Made by a program: the position numbers and the translations under genes. From contig JADLSH010000393.1 in assembly GCA_016169945.1 (NCBI GenBank), forward strand, positions 10,267,501 to 10,331,500: a stretch of 64,000 nt of DNA, read 5' to 3'. Within the stretch, counting starts at the first letter, position 1, and every line of letters begins with the position of its first letter. Positions 1 through 16,900 of this stretch are shown here, in pieces. Below the pieces are notes generated by a model that saw only the letters and a list, made by a program, of their open reading frames with translations, was not told the origin of the DNA and did no database searches. This DNA comes from Trachythela sp. YZ-2020 (lineage: Eukaryota; Cnidaria; Anthozoa; Malacalcyonacea; Clavulariidae).

Positions 1-904
1 GGTGTGCCCTTGTGGAAAATCTATATTAACTTGCTTGTCAGATCTCAACCTGGGTCTCAGGGCCTATTATTACCATACCACACAATATCTCCTAGCCAAC
101 CTGGAGCACATACAAAGAGAGCGCTGTCAATTATTTTATCTGAACACGCTTAAAAAGATGCATGTATAATTCTCCACCTTAATAGCTCAAAACCCACCAT
201 GACAAGTAGTTATGTTTGAAATTGTTTGAAAACATTGTTAAAGATCCAAATCACAGACTTCATTCAAATAATTTCTGCCCGCCAATTTTAAGACGATGCC
301 TGCGGAGGAGGCTAAGACTTCATATATATAGTCAATCTTGCCAGAACATTGTGAAAACACTAGATATCATTTACGCGAACCTAGAGACTAGACTGTTTGA
401 CTTACCGAATTACCATGCTAATATAATTTGAAACACTTTAATCGAATTGCACAGGGTTCTGCCCAGGACCTAGTGAGTGCCAGGTAACTACTAGGCCCCT
501 AGCGAGTGCCGAGAATGAGAACCCCAACGGCTGGAATCTGAGCCTATGTACCTACTGGTGCCGAAACAAGCTTTTCAAATTTAATCTGGCTTTGGATGGA
601 CATTGCTTTTTACCAAGTTACTGGCAGTCACTCCAACTAATCATGAATAGTATTTTTTACATGAACAAAATCCACTATAGAGGTTTTCGATCCTTATCAC
701 ATATTTGAGTACTGTGCGAAAGAGTCCACATTGGTGTTAGTGCTGGGCGGAAGAAGAACACAGACCAACTTTTTTTAATTGTACTGTTTTCAAATTATGC
801 AATTCAGATTGGCTAAATAAATATGTATTTTTTTAATAAACCAATCTGTCTATTATGTAAGAACTACTACCTAGTCTTATCAGGTAGCAGGCCTGTCTAC
901 TAGC
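1..904. other. Intergenic, no gene recognised
   Basis: Only short ORFs without family resemblance are present. A short direct repeat (CTAGYGAGTGCC) occurs twice near 469-513. Nothing else is supported. Confidence 0.5.
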
Positions 905-1339
905 TGCTATAGGTAGGAGGATGTTTCCAAAAACATGGACCCATTTTCCATGGACCTGATCCATGGACTACTTTACCAAATTTGGGCAAATTTTACTTTT
1001 CTTAAAAAATACATTGGTATAAAGTGTGGTAAAATATGTTAAATATCTATTGGTAGGTGTCATTTATGCCTATGTATGACATTTAATTTGGTACCACAAA
1101 GTCAAAGTGACTGTCCATGGACCGGGTACATAGGATGGTAAGGTGGTCCATAGACTAGGTCCACAGATTGGTAAAAGACAGGTGGTTCATGGATCAGGTA
1201 CATAGGGTTGTCAGGTAGTACATGGACCACTGAGAGAGGTTGTACTGAGGTAGTGAAACCTTACCACCCTATGTACCCAGTACATGGACCAACTTATCAC
1301 CCTATGTACCCAGTCCATGGACCAACTTATCACCCTGAC
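905..1339. repeat. CCATGG-rich repeat block with internal inverted symmetry
   Basis: Words such as TCCATGGAC, GGTACATAGG and CCTTACCACCCTATGTACCC recur through this block. The left half (about 1110-1230) carries them as GGTACATAGGRTGGTAAGGTGG. The right half (from about 1255) carries the reverse complement, so the two halves could fold on each other. A second, shorter block of the same words follows the satellite at 5313-5445. Family unknown; no coding potential is inferred. Confidence 0.7.
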
Positions 1340-1865
1340 AGCTAGGTTGACAATCTTGCCAAGATCCCATCAAGATCTTGACAAGATCTTACCAAGATCT
1401 TACCAAGATCTTACCAAGATCTTTCCAAGATCTTACATAAATCCTGCAAGATCATGGAAAGATCTTGACAAGAACATGGCAAGATCTTGCAGGATCATGG
1501 CAAGATCTTGCAGGATTTTGGTAAGATCCTGCAAGATCTTGGCATGTTCTTGCAGGATCTTGGCAAGATCTTTCCATGTTCTTGCAGGATTTAGAGAAGA
1601 TCTTGGCATGATCTTGCCATGTTCTTGCCAAGATCTTGAAGGGTCATGCCATGATCTTGCAGGATTTAGATAAGATCTTGGCATGATCTTAAAAAGCCTT
1701 GACAAGATCTTGTAAAACATTGGCAAGATCTTACAAGACCTTGGCAAGATCTTTCAAAATCTTGGCAAGATCTTGTGAAAACCTTGGCAAGATCTTACAA
1801 AATCTTGGCAAGATCTTACAAAACCTTGGCAAGATCTTACAAAACCTTGGCAAGACTTGCAAAAC
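1340..1865. repeat. GATC-rich satellite, block A (11/21-bp periodicity)
   Basis: The sequence is built from the self-complementary octamer AAGATCTT separated by short spacers. Early copies repeat every 11 bp (AAGATCTTACC). Later copies repeat every 21 bp, alternating AAGATCTTAC with AAAACCTTGGC. Long ORFs on both strands here (Leu/Ala/Arg/Ser/Asp/Ile-rich) are by-products of the repeat, not genes. The same family recurs at 4028-4855 and 5112-5312. Confidence 0.85.
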
Positions 1866-4027
1866 CTTGAATCGTAAAGTTACACAAAATGAAACAAAAT
1901 AATAATTGGCACAATGACCTTGATTTGATTTATCAAAATAGAAGCATATGCATTAAATGTAAATGTTACTACATTCCACATCATTATTAAGCCAAATTTG
2001 TACAACGCAAACCCGCCATAAATTGTTCGATCTGAGTCAGTTTAAACCCCCAAGAAATTGCCGCATTGAAATTATTCTGGCACATGGGGACAAGCGAACC
2101 CGGTTCAGTTTACGTAGTCTAAATTTGGCTAAAAAGTTTAAACGTATAAAACTATCAATATCTACAGTTTTTTTACTATGACTGCGAGTTTGTTAATTTC
2201 GTCTTTATGCGCATATCCTGGCACTTCGGATTGCACACAATGACGGCGAGATCTTGTTATCCTTTCTTTTCCATACTTGGCATTGTGGACATCTTTGGAG
2301 TAATGTCCAGTTTTACATGATTGTTTCCATTGAGTTACCCCTAAACAAAATGGCAAAAGCTACTTTTAATCAAAAGAGTCAATTTTTATTACGGTATGTT
2401 TTTACCAAACAATTTTATTAATAGTGACCCTGGCTGGATGTCTGGATCTAGTACGGGTATTGGCGATTTTTTCGATTGGAATATTAAACAGTCCATCCTC
2501 GATCGAGTTCCATTGGTGATTCAAATAAAAAATTGCTAAGCAAGACTTATGTATGGATGCATGGGTTTCTATTGACAAAGTTTAATTATGAATATTGTTT
2601 ACCATGTGCTTTGATGTGGTTCCTCTTGCAGTTTGAGTATTTCTTCAGTCAAATACGTTTCTTTTCCCTAGAAAGAGAATGCGTGTATAAACAAATCATT
2701 TATAACACAGGAACCAGCAGGACATGCAACGTCAACTAATTCATATATAGCAGCGCTCTTTTTACCTGTATTATTCAAAATGCGTCCAATACATATGTTG
2801 GCATCATCCTAGATATGCACCGATCATCAAATCGTCGTCATTACACGCGATAAATCTTCCTTGGACAATAGAGTATTTCTTTTCGTTTTCGAACTAGAAT
2901 ATTAAAATAGCAATCTTCTTCATATTAAATTATACAGTACTATATAAAATATATATAATTTTTAAGACGAAGCATTACTATTGGCATATCAAATTAAAAA
3001 CTTGGGGTAAAAGATTACTACGTGTCAAATTTACGTGTGGTTGTGATTTAATATTTACAATACCAGAGCACTAGCAAATTTGCGAATAGTATTTTTCTCC
3101 GCCCGTACTTATAATCGAGCACATTCTTCAGTTTGAGCGGTTGTAGCGCGCGGGAGGCTTTTACGCACATTCAAATCTGCCGTGCCTTGTTCTCCTATAC
3201 TTATACGTGTTCTCTTCGCGAACAAAGCTGTATATATATGTAAATTGTATGTAGCAAAATTATGAACCTATTAAGCTAAGAGAAACGCAATTGCCCGCAC
3301 AATATTTTCAGGTTGGCCATATAAAATTTAGTGCGAACATGCGCGTCAATCCAAAAATATGCGTTTCAAAAGCACTTACCTTTAACAGGACAGTTCGGCG
3401 TACTTGTCATATTTTATCGTCTTTAGTGCAGAAACAAACTTGAGGAACAGAAGTATATAAAAGTGCGGTGTACGTTGTATTGGTTGTAATGTTTGACCAT
3501 CCAAAACGCGCCTTAGACTGGCAATTTACCAACGGTCGCCAACAGCAAGTATGCGAATAATGCGCAGATAACAAGATTTGCGGATATTGATCTCATTTGT
3601 ATCTGGCATCTGGCACGCAAAGTTGCGAGAGCATTCTGTGCAGTGTGCATGCATGATATTCATAAATATTTGAGACTGTGTACATTTCGAACTTTAATTA
3701 AATACTTGCGAGACATTTGGTTTTATGAAATAATGCACCAAAATCTTATTTAATAATGATGTTACCCGTGTGCATTCGTCAAGAGAGGCCGGACATGTAA
3801 TTAACGCTTGGAGCTAATGAATGTCATTTAAGTCACGAACACCTTTTTGGTATTCGCCACCTATTTTTCGCTACTGAGTTAACATGGTTTATAGACACTA
3901 TAGTATATAGCGCAGATTATTGTTTCAGCCGCGGCGTGACGTCGATCTTTCACACTTGCGTGCCAGATCGAATATGCATTGCAAAATAAACAGCATGCAT
4001 GCGTGCATTGTGTCCACATAGCGTATG
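1866..4027. other. Intergenic, no gene recognised
   Basis: AT-rich sequence with short ORFs only. A minus-strand ORF at 2162-2356 has a Cys/His-rich start but no recognisable family, and I do not call it. No promoter or repeat structure is clear. Confidence 0.4.
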
Positions 4028-4855
4028 GTATAATCATGATGGAATCTTGGCAAGATTAGTCAAGATCATGGAAAGAATATCATAGGATCTTTACAAGATT
4101 GTAATAAAACCTTGGCACGATCATGGTAAGATCTTCCATGATCATGGCAAGAAAAGGATAGAATCTTGACAAGATTATTATAGAATATTGGCAAGATCAT
4201 GGTGTGATCTTGGCATGATCATGGTGGGATCTTGACAAGATCTTCCATGATCATGGCAATAAAATTATAGAATGTTGACAAGATTGTTATAGGATCTTGG
4301 CAAGATCATGGTGGGATCTTGGTATGATCATGGTGGGATCTTAGCAAGGTTACCCAAGATCATGGCAATTTTACGATAGGATCTTGGCAAGACTGTAATA
4401 GGATCTTGGCAAGATCATTGTGGGATCATGGCAAGATCTTTCATGATCATGGCAAGAAAAGGATAGAATCTTGACAAGATTATTATAGAATCTTGGCAAG
4501 ATCATGGTGTGATCTTGGCATGATCATGGTCGGATCTTGGCGAGATTGCTCAAGATCATGGCAAGATTACCATAGGATCTTGCCAAGATTGTGATGGAAT
4601 TTTTGGCAAGATCATGGTGGGATCTTGGCAAGATCTTCCAAGATCATGGCAAAAATATGATAGGATCTTGGCAAGACTGTAATAGGATCTTGGCAAAATC
4701 ATTGTGGGATCATGGCAAGATCTTCCATGATCATGGCAAGAAAAGGATAGAATCTTGACAAGATTATTATAGAATCTTGGCAAGATCATGGTGTGATCTT
4801 GTCATGATCATGATAGGATCTTGACAAGATCATGATTGGGTCTCGACAAGATCAA
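4028..4855. repeat. GATC-rich satellite, block B with ~285-305-bp higher-order unit
   Basis: Monomers of 21-22 bp of the type GGATCTTGGCAAGATCATGGTG fill the block. A longer stretch beginning CATGGCAAGAAAAGGATAG is repeated near 4143, 4448 and 4733, giving a higher-order period of about 285-305 bp. GATC tetramers are mostly 11 bp apart. Derived ORFs are spurious. Confidence 0.85.
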
Positions 4856-5111
4856 TTCTACTGAAAAGTCGTGTGTAAAATAATACGCAAATGCGTGGTC
4901 AATTGAGATCATGTAGCATGATATGTACTGCACAAACAAGCCTAAATTAATTTTACTTTAAGACTAAAAAGGATAATTTACTGTAATGATTTGTTCAAAT
5001 TTGTGAATTTGAATATATGTACATGGTCTGTTTCATCGTGGTTTACTACAACTATATAAATAAAAACCGAAGATTGCAGTAGAATGAAATATATATGACT
5101 AAATATTCATG

Positions 5112-5312
5112 TTAGAATTTTGGCAAGATCTTGGCAGACATTTCAGGATATCTTGCCAAGATTCTAGCTTGCACAACAAGATCCAATCATCTTGGCAAGA
5201 TCTTGTTAATATCTTGGCAAGATCTTGCCAAGATCTGTGTCTTGGCAAGATCTTGCCATGATCTTCCAAGATCCTGCAAGATCTTGCAAGATCTTGCCAA
5301 GATCTTCAACCT
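5112..5312. repeat. GATC-rich satellite, block C
   Basis: This short block of AAGATCTTGCC-type monomers is the same family as blocks A and B. It is followed directly by a CCATGG-rich stretch (5313-5445), giving the order satellite then CCATGG, the mirror of CCATGG then satellite at the left end. Confidence 0.8.
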
Positions 5313-5445
5313 GGTCTAGTGTACCTACAGTACATGGTCCATAAACACCTTACCACTCTGTATACCTGGTCCATGGACTACCTTACCACCTTGAGGACCC
5401 AGGTCCATTGTTGGTCCATGCACCACAGGTCCATGTTTTATAAAT
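5313..5445. repeat. CCATGG-rich repeat block (right copy)
   Basis: Contains TACATGGTCCAT, CCTTACCACTCTGTATACC and GGTCCATGGACTACC, matching the 905-1339 block. It lies about 300 bp upstream of the first recognised exon of the reductase gene. Confidence 0.65.
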
Positions 5446-5743
5446 TACCTCTTTAATAAGGTGTGTGCTGGAATTAGATCCACCTTTTATCAATCTATCA
5501 AACCACCTCCCATATCCAATATTGAATAAATTGAACAGAACTGTTCAAGTGACCCATGGTCATGATCCCATTGTAATGCACATATATTAAGTGATTTCAT
5601 TAACAATAGTGATTGTAGAACATACCAGTATTGTGCTATATATTGAGTTGTCATTTCTTCTAATCTGTTATATGTTGATGTACTGTATGTCTCAGTAATT
5701 GAACTAAACTCTTAAATAGAATTTAAAATTTATACTTTTATAG

Positions 5744-10181
<4,438 letters not shown>

Positions 10182-10907
10182 TTTTGTACGAGATTGTTAC
10201 TGTGATTTAGCAAGAGCTGCTATGTAGAAAATTAAAAGATGTTGTAGTTTAGGAAGAATTTTGAAAGAAATTATTATGAAAAAAATATATGAAAAAGTAT
10301 GATTGTAATTCATTTCTACTACTGTATTTGTTCCAACTAACATAGTCACCACGTTTTCACCCATGGCCAATGTTTATATATAGAATGTAATATACAGTAT
10401 TGACTGTAAAAATGTATGGTGTTTTTAATTACATCTCTTTAACTTTCTAATTATATCTTACTTTGATATTTCATTATTCTATTTAATAATAACGGTATTC
10501 AAACGTTTGCTAGTAAGTTGATTGTTTTGCTAGGTTCTGAATCCTGTTACCATTGATCTCAAAATTGGACTGGATAGCGCAACCATTGTTCAAAATTGCA
10601 GAAAATGAAGCAAGCTAAACAATATTAGACAAATGACTGAGTTCCGGCTTCGTTTGATACTCAATCCAGTCCTATTTTCAGATCAGTGCCTTTTACCCAA
10701 CTTGAATCTCTTACCTACATACAAGCTTACCTGCGTCTGTCTGACATTTCAATAGTTACGAATTGAATTTCTGTTTAGGCTCAGCATAATTTCTAGTACT
10801 TAGACATTTTACTACCAAAGAAAAAAAATCACTATTTCCATGCAAACTAAATAACAACAATATTCAAGACTTCTCAAGCAAGGTCATTTTTTCCCGTGCC
10901 AGAATTT
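10182..10907. other. Convergent 3' interval between two genes
   Basis: AT-rich spacer holding the presumed 3' UTRs of the reductase (+) and the giant coiled-coil gene (-). No canonical AATAAA immediately downstream of either stop could be assigned with confidence. No further gene is seen. Confidence 0.5.
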
Positions 10908-13900
10908 TCAAAAACTGTTAGTTTTACTAACATTGTTATCAAATTTCGGTTGATAAAAATTGTTTAAGTTTGTACATTGCTTCAATGTTGACTCCCCCTT
11001 TTTCTCATGACCAATTTCTGAAATCACTGACTTCACCTCCTCTTCCCATTTGTCTCTTTCATTCAAATATCTTCTCATCTTTTCACGATTGGTTTCCATC
11101 TCTCTTTTAAATCCTTGTTCTTTAAGCTTTAATTTTCTGAGTTCTTCTGATTTATTTCGCAATTGTTCTATCAAATATTTGTTCTCATGTGACAAAGCGG
11201 CCTCTTTTCGTCTTAATTCAGATACCTGAAAATAATTAAAATACACTATATAGTTGCGTTCATAATATGAAACTTGAGATGTTGACCTTTAAACAACATC
11301 AATGTTAAGGCTAAGTAAATTACTCGACGGAATAAAACTACATGTGAATTTGTAAGCGATAAACTGATATTTGTTGACGTAGTCGTGAAGGGCGGGTTAA
11401 CTTGGTGAATTTTTTGTCCATACCACGTTCTGTCACTGCATGAAATTCCTTTTAAATGAAGCAACTTATATTCTACTGTAACACTATACCTGATATTTAG
11501 TTGTTAATAATTCATCCTTGCTGACGGTCTTGTTTTGATACATTCGGTGTTTCAGATCAGCGTTGTCCTCCATTAGCACTTTGAGTTCTTTTTCAGCTTC
11601 GAGCAATTGACTTTGTACGACATCTTTCTCATTCTGTACTTGAGATAATTTAGAATGTTGTCTTTCCAGTGAAGTGAGCGCTTTCTCGAGGTCACATTCC
11701 AAACGAGTTGTTGTCGTTATGTTTTCACTTTGTTCGCATTCAATCCGACGTCTGAGTTCGGAGTTGTCTGTTTGGGTCTGTGAACTCGTTAATTGTAGGT
11801 CTCTATTATCTTTTTCTACTTGTTTATTAAGTTCCTTTAAGTTTTTTATTTGGTTTTCTAAATCAATTTTCTGTCTTTCTAATTCATTCAAATTGTTCTT
11901 AAGACGAATTATTTCGTTTTCTTTCACTTCCAGATATTTTTTAGTGACCATTTGTTCCTTTTCTGTTGCGTCTTTTACCGTCAACAATTTTGAAAGTTCA
12001 TTTTCTTTCAGAGAAAGTTTTTCCAATAGTTCCTTGGTTCCTTTCTCTGCTGCATTGAGTTTATTTTGGAGAGAAGCTTGGTCATCAAGTAAATGGGAGT
12101 TTGTGAGGATCAAGTCGTTATTCTTGCTTTCTAATACTTCATTGGTAGTGTTCGCAGTTGTCAGCTCAATAATGGTGTTACCAAGTTTCAACTGCAGTCT
12201 ACCAACCTCCTCTTCCAAAAAAACTCTCTTTTTCTCGATTACTTTCATTTCGGTATGCATAGCAAAATACTCTTCCTCTTTTACATCAATTGTTTCTTGG
12301 AGACATTTTCCCTGCTGTTTGAATTCATCAATTTTCACTTCAAGGTCATGTTGACATGTTTCCAATGCCTTTGCCAATGAATTACGATCCACTTGAATAA
12401 TATCACTTTCATTTTTAACCCTGTGAAGATCATTTTCTAAGTCAGCTTTTTCGACCAATAAAGTTTCATTTTCTATTCCACTTTCCTTTAATCTTTCGTT
12501 TAATTCTGATAGCTTTGTATTTAGATTGTTATTGTGATCTTGCACGAGTGTATGCGATGAACGGATGACATCAATGATCTTGGAAAGATCAGTTATATTA
12601 TCAGAACCCTCTTCCAGGACGCTGTCATCACATGATTTCCCAAATTCAGTTGATTTCAAATCTTTTACCAAAGATTGACATAAAGTGAAAATTTCTTGAG
12701 ATATATCTTCATTTCTCTGTTCCAATTTTTTCATCTGGAATCTAGCTGCATTGAGGTTGGATTGGAGTTCATCGGTTCTATTTATTTCTTCTACAAGTTT
12801 TTCAGAGATTTGGTCAACTTCCGCTGTTTTGGTTTCCATAATACATTTAATTTGTTTCTCTTTTTCGCTGTTCTGTTTTTTCAAGAAGTCTAAGTCCTTT
12901 TGTAGTGTTGATATCCCATTTTGAAGATTCTGGTGGGCTTTTTTCTCGCCAGCAAATTGAATTTCCATATTTTCGACTTCTTTCAATTTCTGCTCACATT
13001 CCTGATTCTGGATTGTGATTTTAGTTTCCAGTCTTTCTACAACTTTTCTCAATTCTCGTTTTTCTTGATGTAAATCCACATTTTCCTTAAGCATTTGATG
13101 AAGTTCGGCTTTTGTGGTGATGTGGTCGACTTTTAAGTTATCGAACTCTTCATTTGTTGTCTTTTGTTTTGCTTCACTTTCTTCCATCTTCAACAGTTGT
13201 TGCTTCAAGTCGTTCTCTAATTCTTTAACGGTGGCTCTTGCGAAATCTAGGTTTTCTTTTGCAGTTTCTTCTTTTGTCATAATAGCCGATAACTCGGACA
13301 TCAACTCGTCAACTCTCTCTTGAAGTTTTGTAATGGTAGATTGTAGCTCTTTTTCAATATTTTTCTTCTCTATTGTAAGCTCATTTGTTGATTGTCTTTC
13401 CTGATGCAGCAACGTTTCCGACTTTTTCAGAAATAGTTCGGTTTGTTCTAGTTTTTCTTCTGTTTCCTTTTTAGACTTTAGGACATCCTCATGCGCAGTC
13501 TTATAATTTTCCACTTGTGTGGAACTTGTCTTCAATTTTTTATCATTTGTTTGCAGATTCTCGCGCACTCGAGCGATTTCTTTATCTTTCTCGCATAAAG
13601 CAAGGCCAGTCCGATGTATTTCTTCATCCATAAACACGACCTTGGAATTCATTTCTTCGATTTGACTCAGAGATGTTTTCAGGGTATTTTCCAGAACGGA
13701 AACTTGGCTGTCTAACGTTTCCACTCTCAGACGTAGATTGGTATTATTCTCACTTTCCTCAGTGAATCGTTTTTCCAGTAGCTCAGAAAATTCAACCGAG
13801 GATTCAAGATTGCTTTCCAAAGCAAGAATTTGCTCTTTCCTTTTCAAGGCTTTTTCATCAACTTCTCGTTTTCCTTGGCAAAGCGTTGCATAACTCGTTT

Positions 13901-16900
13901 CTAAACTGCTAAATTTCTTATCCATAGCTTGAATCTCCTGCTTGAGTTCTTCTTGTTTGGCGTATAAATCAACCTTCTCCTTCGTGCATTGATCAAGGCT
14001 TACTTCGAGTTCGTGATTCCTCTTACATAGTTTTTGTTTCTTGACTTTCAAGCTTGACAATTCATTTGAAATTTCTGCAGTTATTGTACATTGGTTTGAA
14101 AGCAATTCCTCCACTCTTTTACATTCTTCTTTCAGCTTTTCGCACAACGTTGCTACATCTTTATTTTGGGCTTGAAGCTGATCATTCTTTCGAAGAAAAT
14201 TGCTTTGATTCTCTTGTAAACTTTTCACTTTTCCTTCTTGTCTTTCGCCTTGGTCATTTAATCTTTTATTCGCTAGAGCTAGTTCCTTGATGTTGTTCTT
14301 CAACCGACTTTCAATCTCAAGAAGACTCTCAAATGAAGAATTAATTTGTGTCAATGCGATTTCTAGAGTACGTAGCTCTTCAAAGACGACGTCTGTCGCA
14401 GAACACGGTTTCACAGATGGTTTAACAGACGAACACGACGTTTCAACATGATTCTCTTCTATATGACTTTCAATGTCCATATTATGACATTCAGAAATGG
14501 AAGCATGAAATTTATTTTGCATCGTCCTTGTTGCTGTACAGATTTTTGCAACTGCTGAATGTACGCGGTATAAATCTTCATTCGTTTTCCCAAGGTCCCG
14601 CCTTGCTTCTGTTAATTTGTTGTTTATTTCCAGTTTCTCCACTGATATAGTATGGAAGTCAGATTTCAAATCTTTTATTGTTTTTCCTGTTTCTTGAACG
14701 TTGCATTTAAGTGATGTATTCTCTTTTCTCAAGCTAAAGTTTTCATTTCTTATGTTATCCATCTGCAACGTTGAATCTTCTAGATCTTTTCGCAAGTTAG
14801 TTTCCAAGTTTTGACTAAGTCGATACAATTTTTCAAGGTTTGTTTTATCTTCAAGCAACGTCGACACTGTATTCCTTTCGTGTGCTAATTCCTTGATTAC
14901 TTTGTCGAGGTCCTGTGTATTTTCAACTGCTTTACATTTTAGATCATTAATTTCTGATTTGGAATTTAAAGCTACGTTTCTTAGTGTGTGTATAATTTCT
15001 TTACCAGATAAGATCTTCTTTTGCAAAATACTATTTTCGCGTTCTTTTTCAGCCAGACTTGTCTTCAATGTTTCTAAATGTTGGTTTACTTTCTCGTAAC
15101 AATTCTTTAAACGTTTATTCTCGTCTGATATACTCATCACAGATCCTTTCAAATACTTATTTTCCGTGGTAAGGTTATTCTCTTGATCACCACAAGTTTC
15201 AATTTCTTCTTGAAGTTGACAATTTTGATCTTGTAAAGCCGATATATCCACCTCAATTTCAGCAATTCGCTGCTCAAGTTCACTTCCAAGATTCTCGGAC
15301 AAACTTAGTTCACTTTTGAGGTGGAGTAAAGTTTTCTCCAAAGTCTTGTTTTGAGCATGAGATTTCTCAAGTAGTTTTCCACATTCTAACTGGAGTCTTC
15401 TTTCTTTGTCTTTTGCTTCGTTTGTTATTATAGATTTTTCGTTTTCAAGTTGGTAACATTTTTCTTTACGTAGTTCCACTTCATTTTCCAAGTTGTTGAG
15501 AGTTTGCTTTTGTGATTCCAGTTTTTCTAAAGCCATCGATGTTCTCTTACTTTCGCTGTCACATTTCATTTCTAGTTTTTCCTTCTCTTTTTGTATTTGT
15601 CCCAGTCGGTCTTTCAGAACATCACAATCTTTCCAGAGAGAAACCTAAAACAGATTCAAAGTAAATTTACTCATTTCTTTATATGCTTGGAAAGCGATCA
15701 ATAAATACTTCTTTTATATTTCATTTGGTCTTTTGTGATATGCAAACGAGATGCCGTAATGTTTACTTATTAATTAACCCGCAACAATTTTTTGCACCTT
15801 CAACAGCGTTCGAACATCAGTCAGAGTTTGATTGTTACAGTCGATTTCAACTCAATTTTCACTCAAATGTTCCGAACTTCGGAAATTCGTTGCGAAGTTC
15901 ATAAGTTCATTATGAAATTCACATGCCATGTTGTAAACAAACCCTCTGATTGGTTACTAGAGAAAAAGCAGCCAATCAAATGCTCAGTTTACAAACCGGT
16001 TCTGAATTCATTATGAACTTTTGAACTTCGCAACGAATTTCCGAAGTTCGGAACGAAGTTCGGAACATTTGAGTGAAAAGTGAGTTGAAATCGACCGTAA
16101 CCGCTACGAACTTTTTGCGGATATCCAAACCATTTTTATTTCCTTTTTAACTTTATGGACTATTCAAATCTGTGCAAACCAAATTGCACAACCGTACGTG
16201 CAGATGAATGTTAATCGACATTACTTGAAGAAGACAGGTACTATGCTTGTCACTTGAAAGTACTGATTGTTTTACTAAACCTGAGCAATAATAATTCAAT
16301 TAAAAAATTCTTTGATTAACCAACCTTTTCATTTGACAAAGTTTCTTTTCTTTGTTGAACTGTTGTCAGTTGCTTGATGACTTTCGCAAATTCTTCCTTT
16401 GTTGATGCACTCGTCTCTTTCATTTCTTCTATTTGCTCTTTCATTTGTTCTATCAACTCGTCTTTTAACTTTATCGCCATTTTAGCATTTTCCAGATCAC
16501 GTTCTTTCATCCTTGCAAGTTTTGTCAATGTTACAATTCTATCTCTTTCTTGTGTTAGAGTAACTTGTGTAACACTCAGTAGTTTGGTTTGTTCTGTCTG
16601 TGAAGTCTCTAGATCCGCTAGTCTCTGCTGGGTGTATTCCAACTCCTTCTCTATATCTTCTTTCGCAGTAATTGTCTTATCTTGTAAATTATTCAGTTCA
16701 TTAATTGTATGCTTGGCGGTTCTTAATTCTTCATTCAAGCTATCCAGTTGCTCACATTTTGAATTTAATTTAGCCACTTCGTTTTGTGTTTTAAAAAGCG
16801 ACTTTTTCAAGATTGTCGCGATCAATTTTCAAATTCTCAGCATGTGTGGATATGGACGAAACATCGTGTTCGAGCAGTTTAATTCGTTCTTTTAAAAATA

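Noticed and set aside
1284..1902. Overlapping plus- and minus-strand ORFs rich in ARSCQDL/KILQDLAK motifs
   Set aside because: Both strands code because the satellite monomers are palindromic; similar ORFs appear in blocks B and C. No gene signal.
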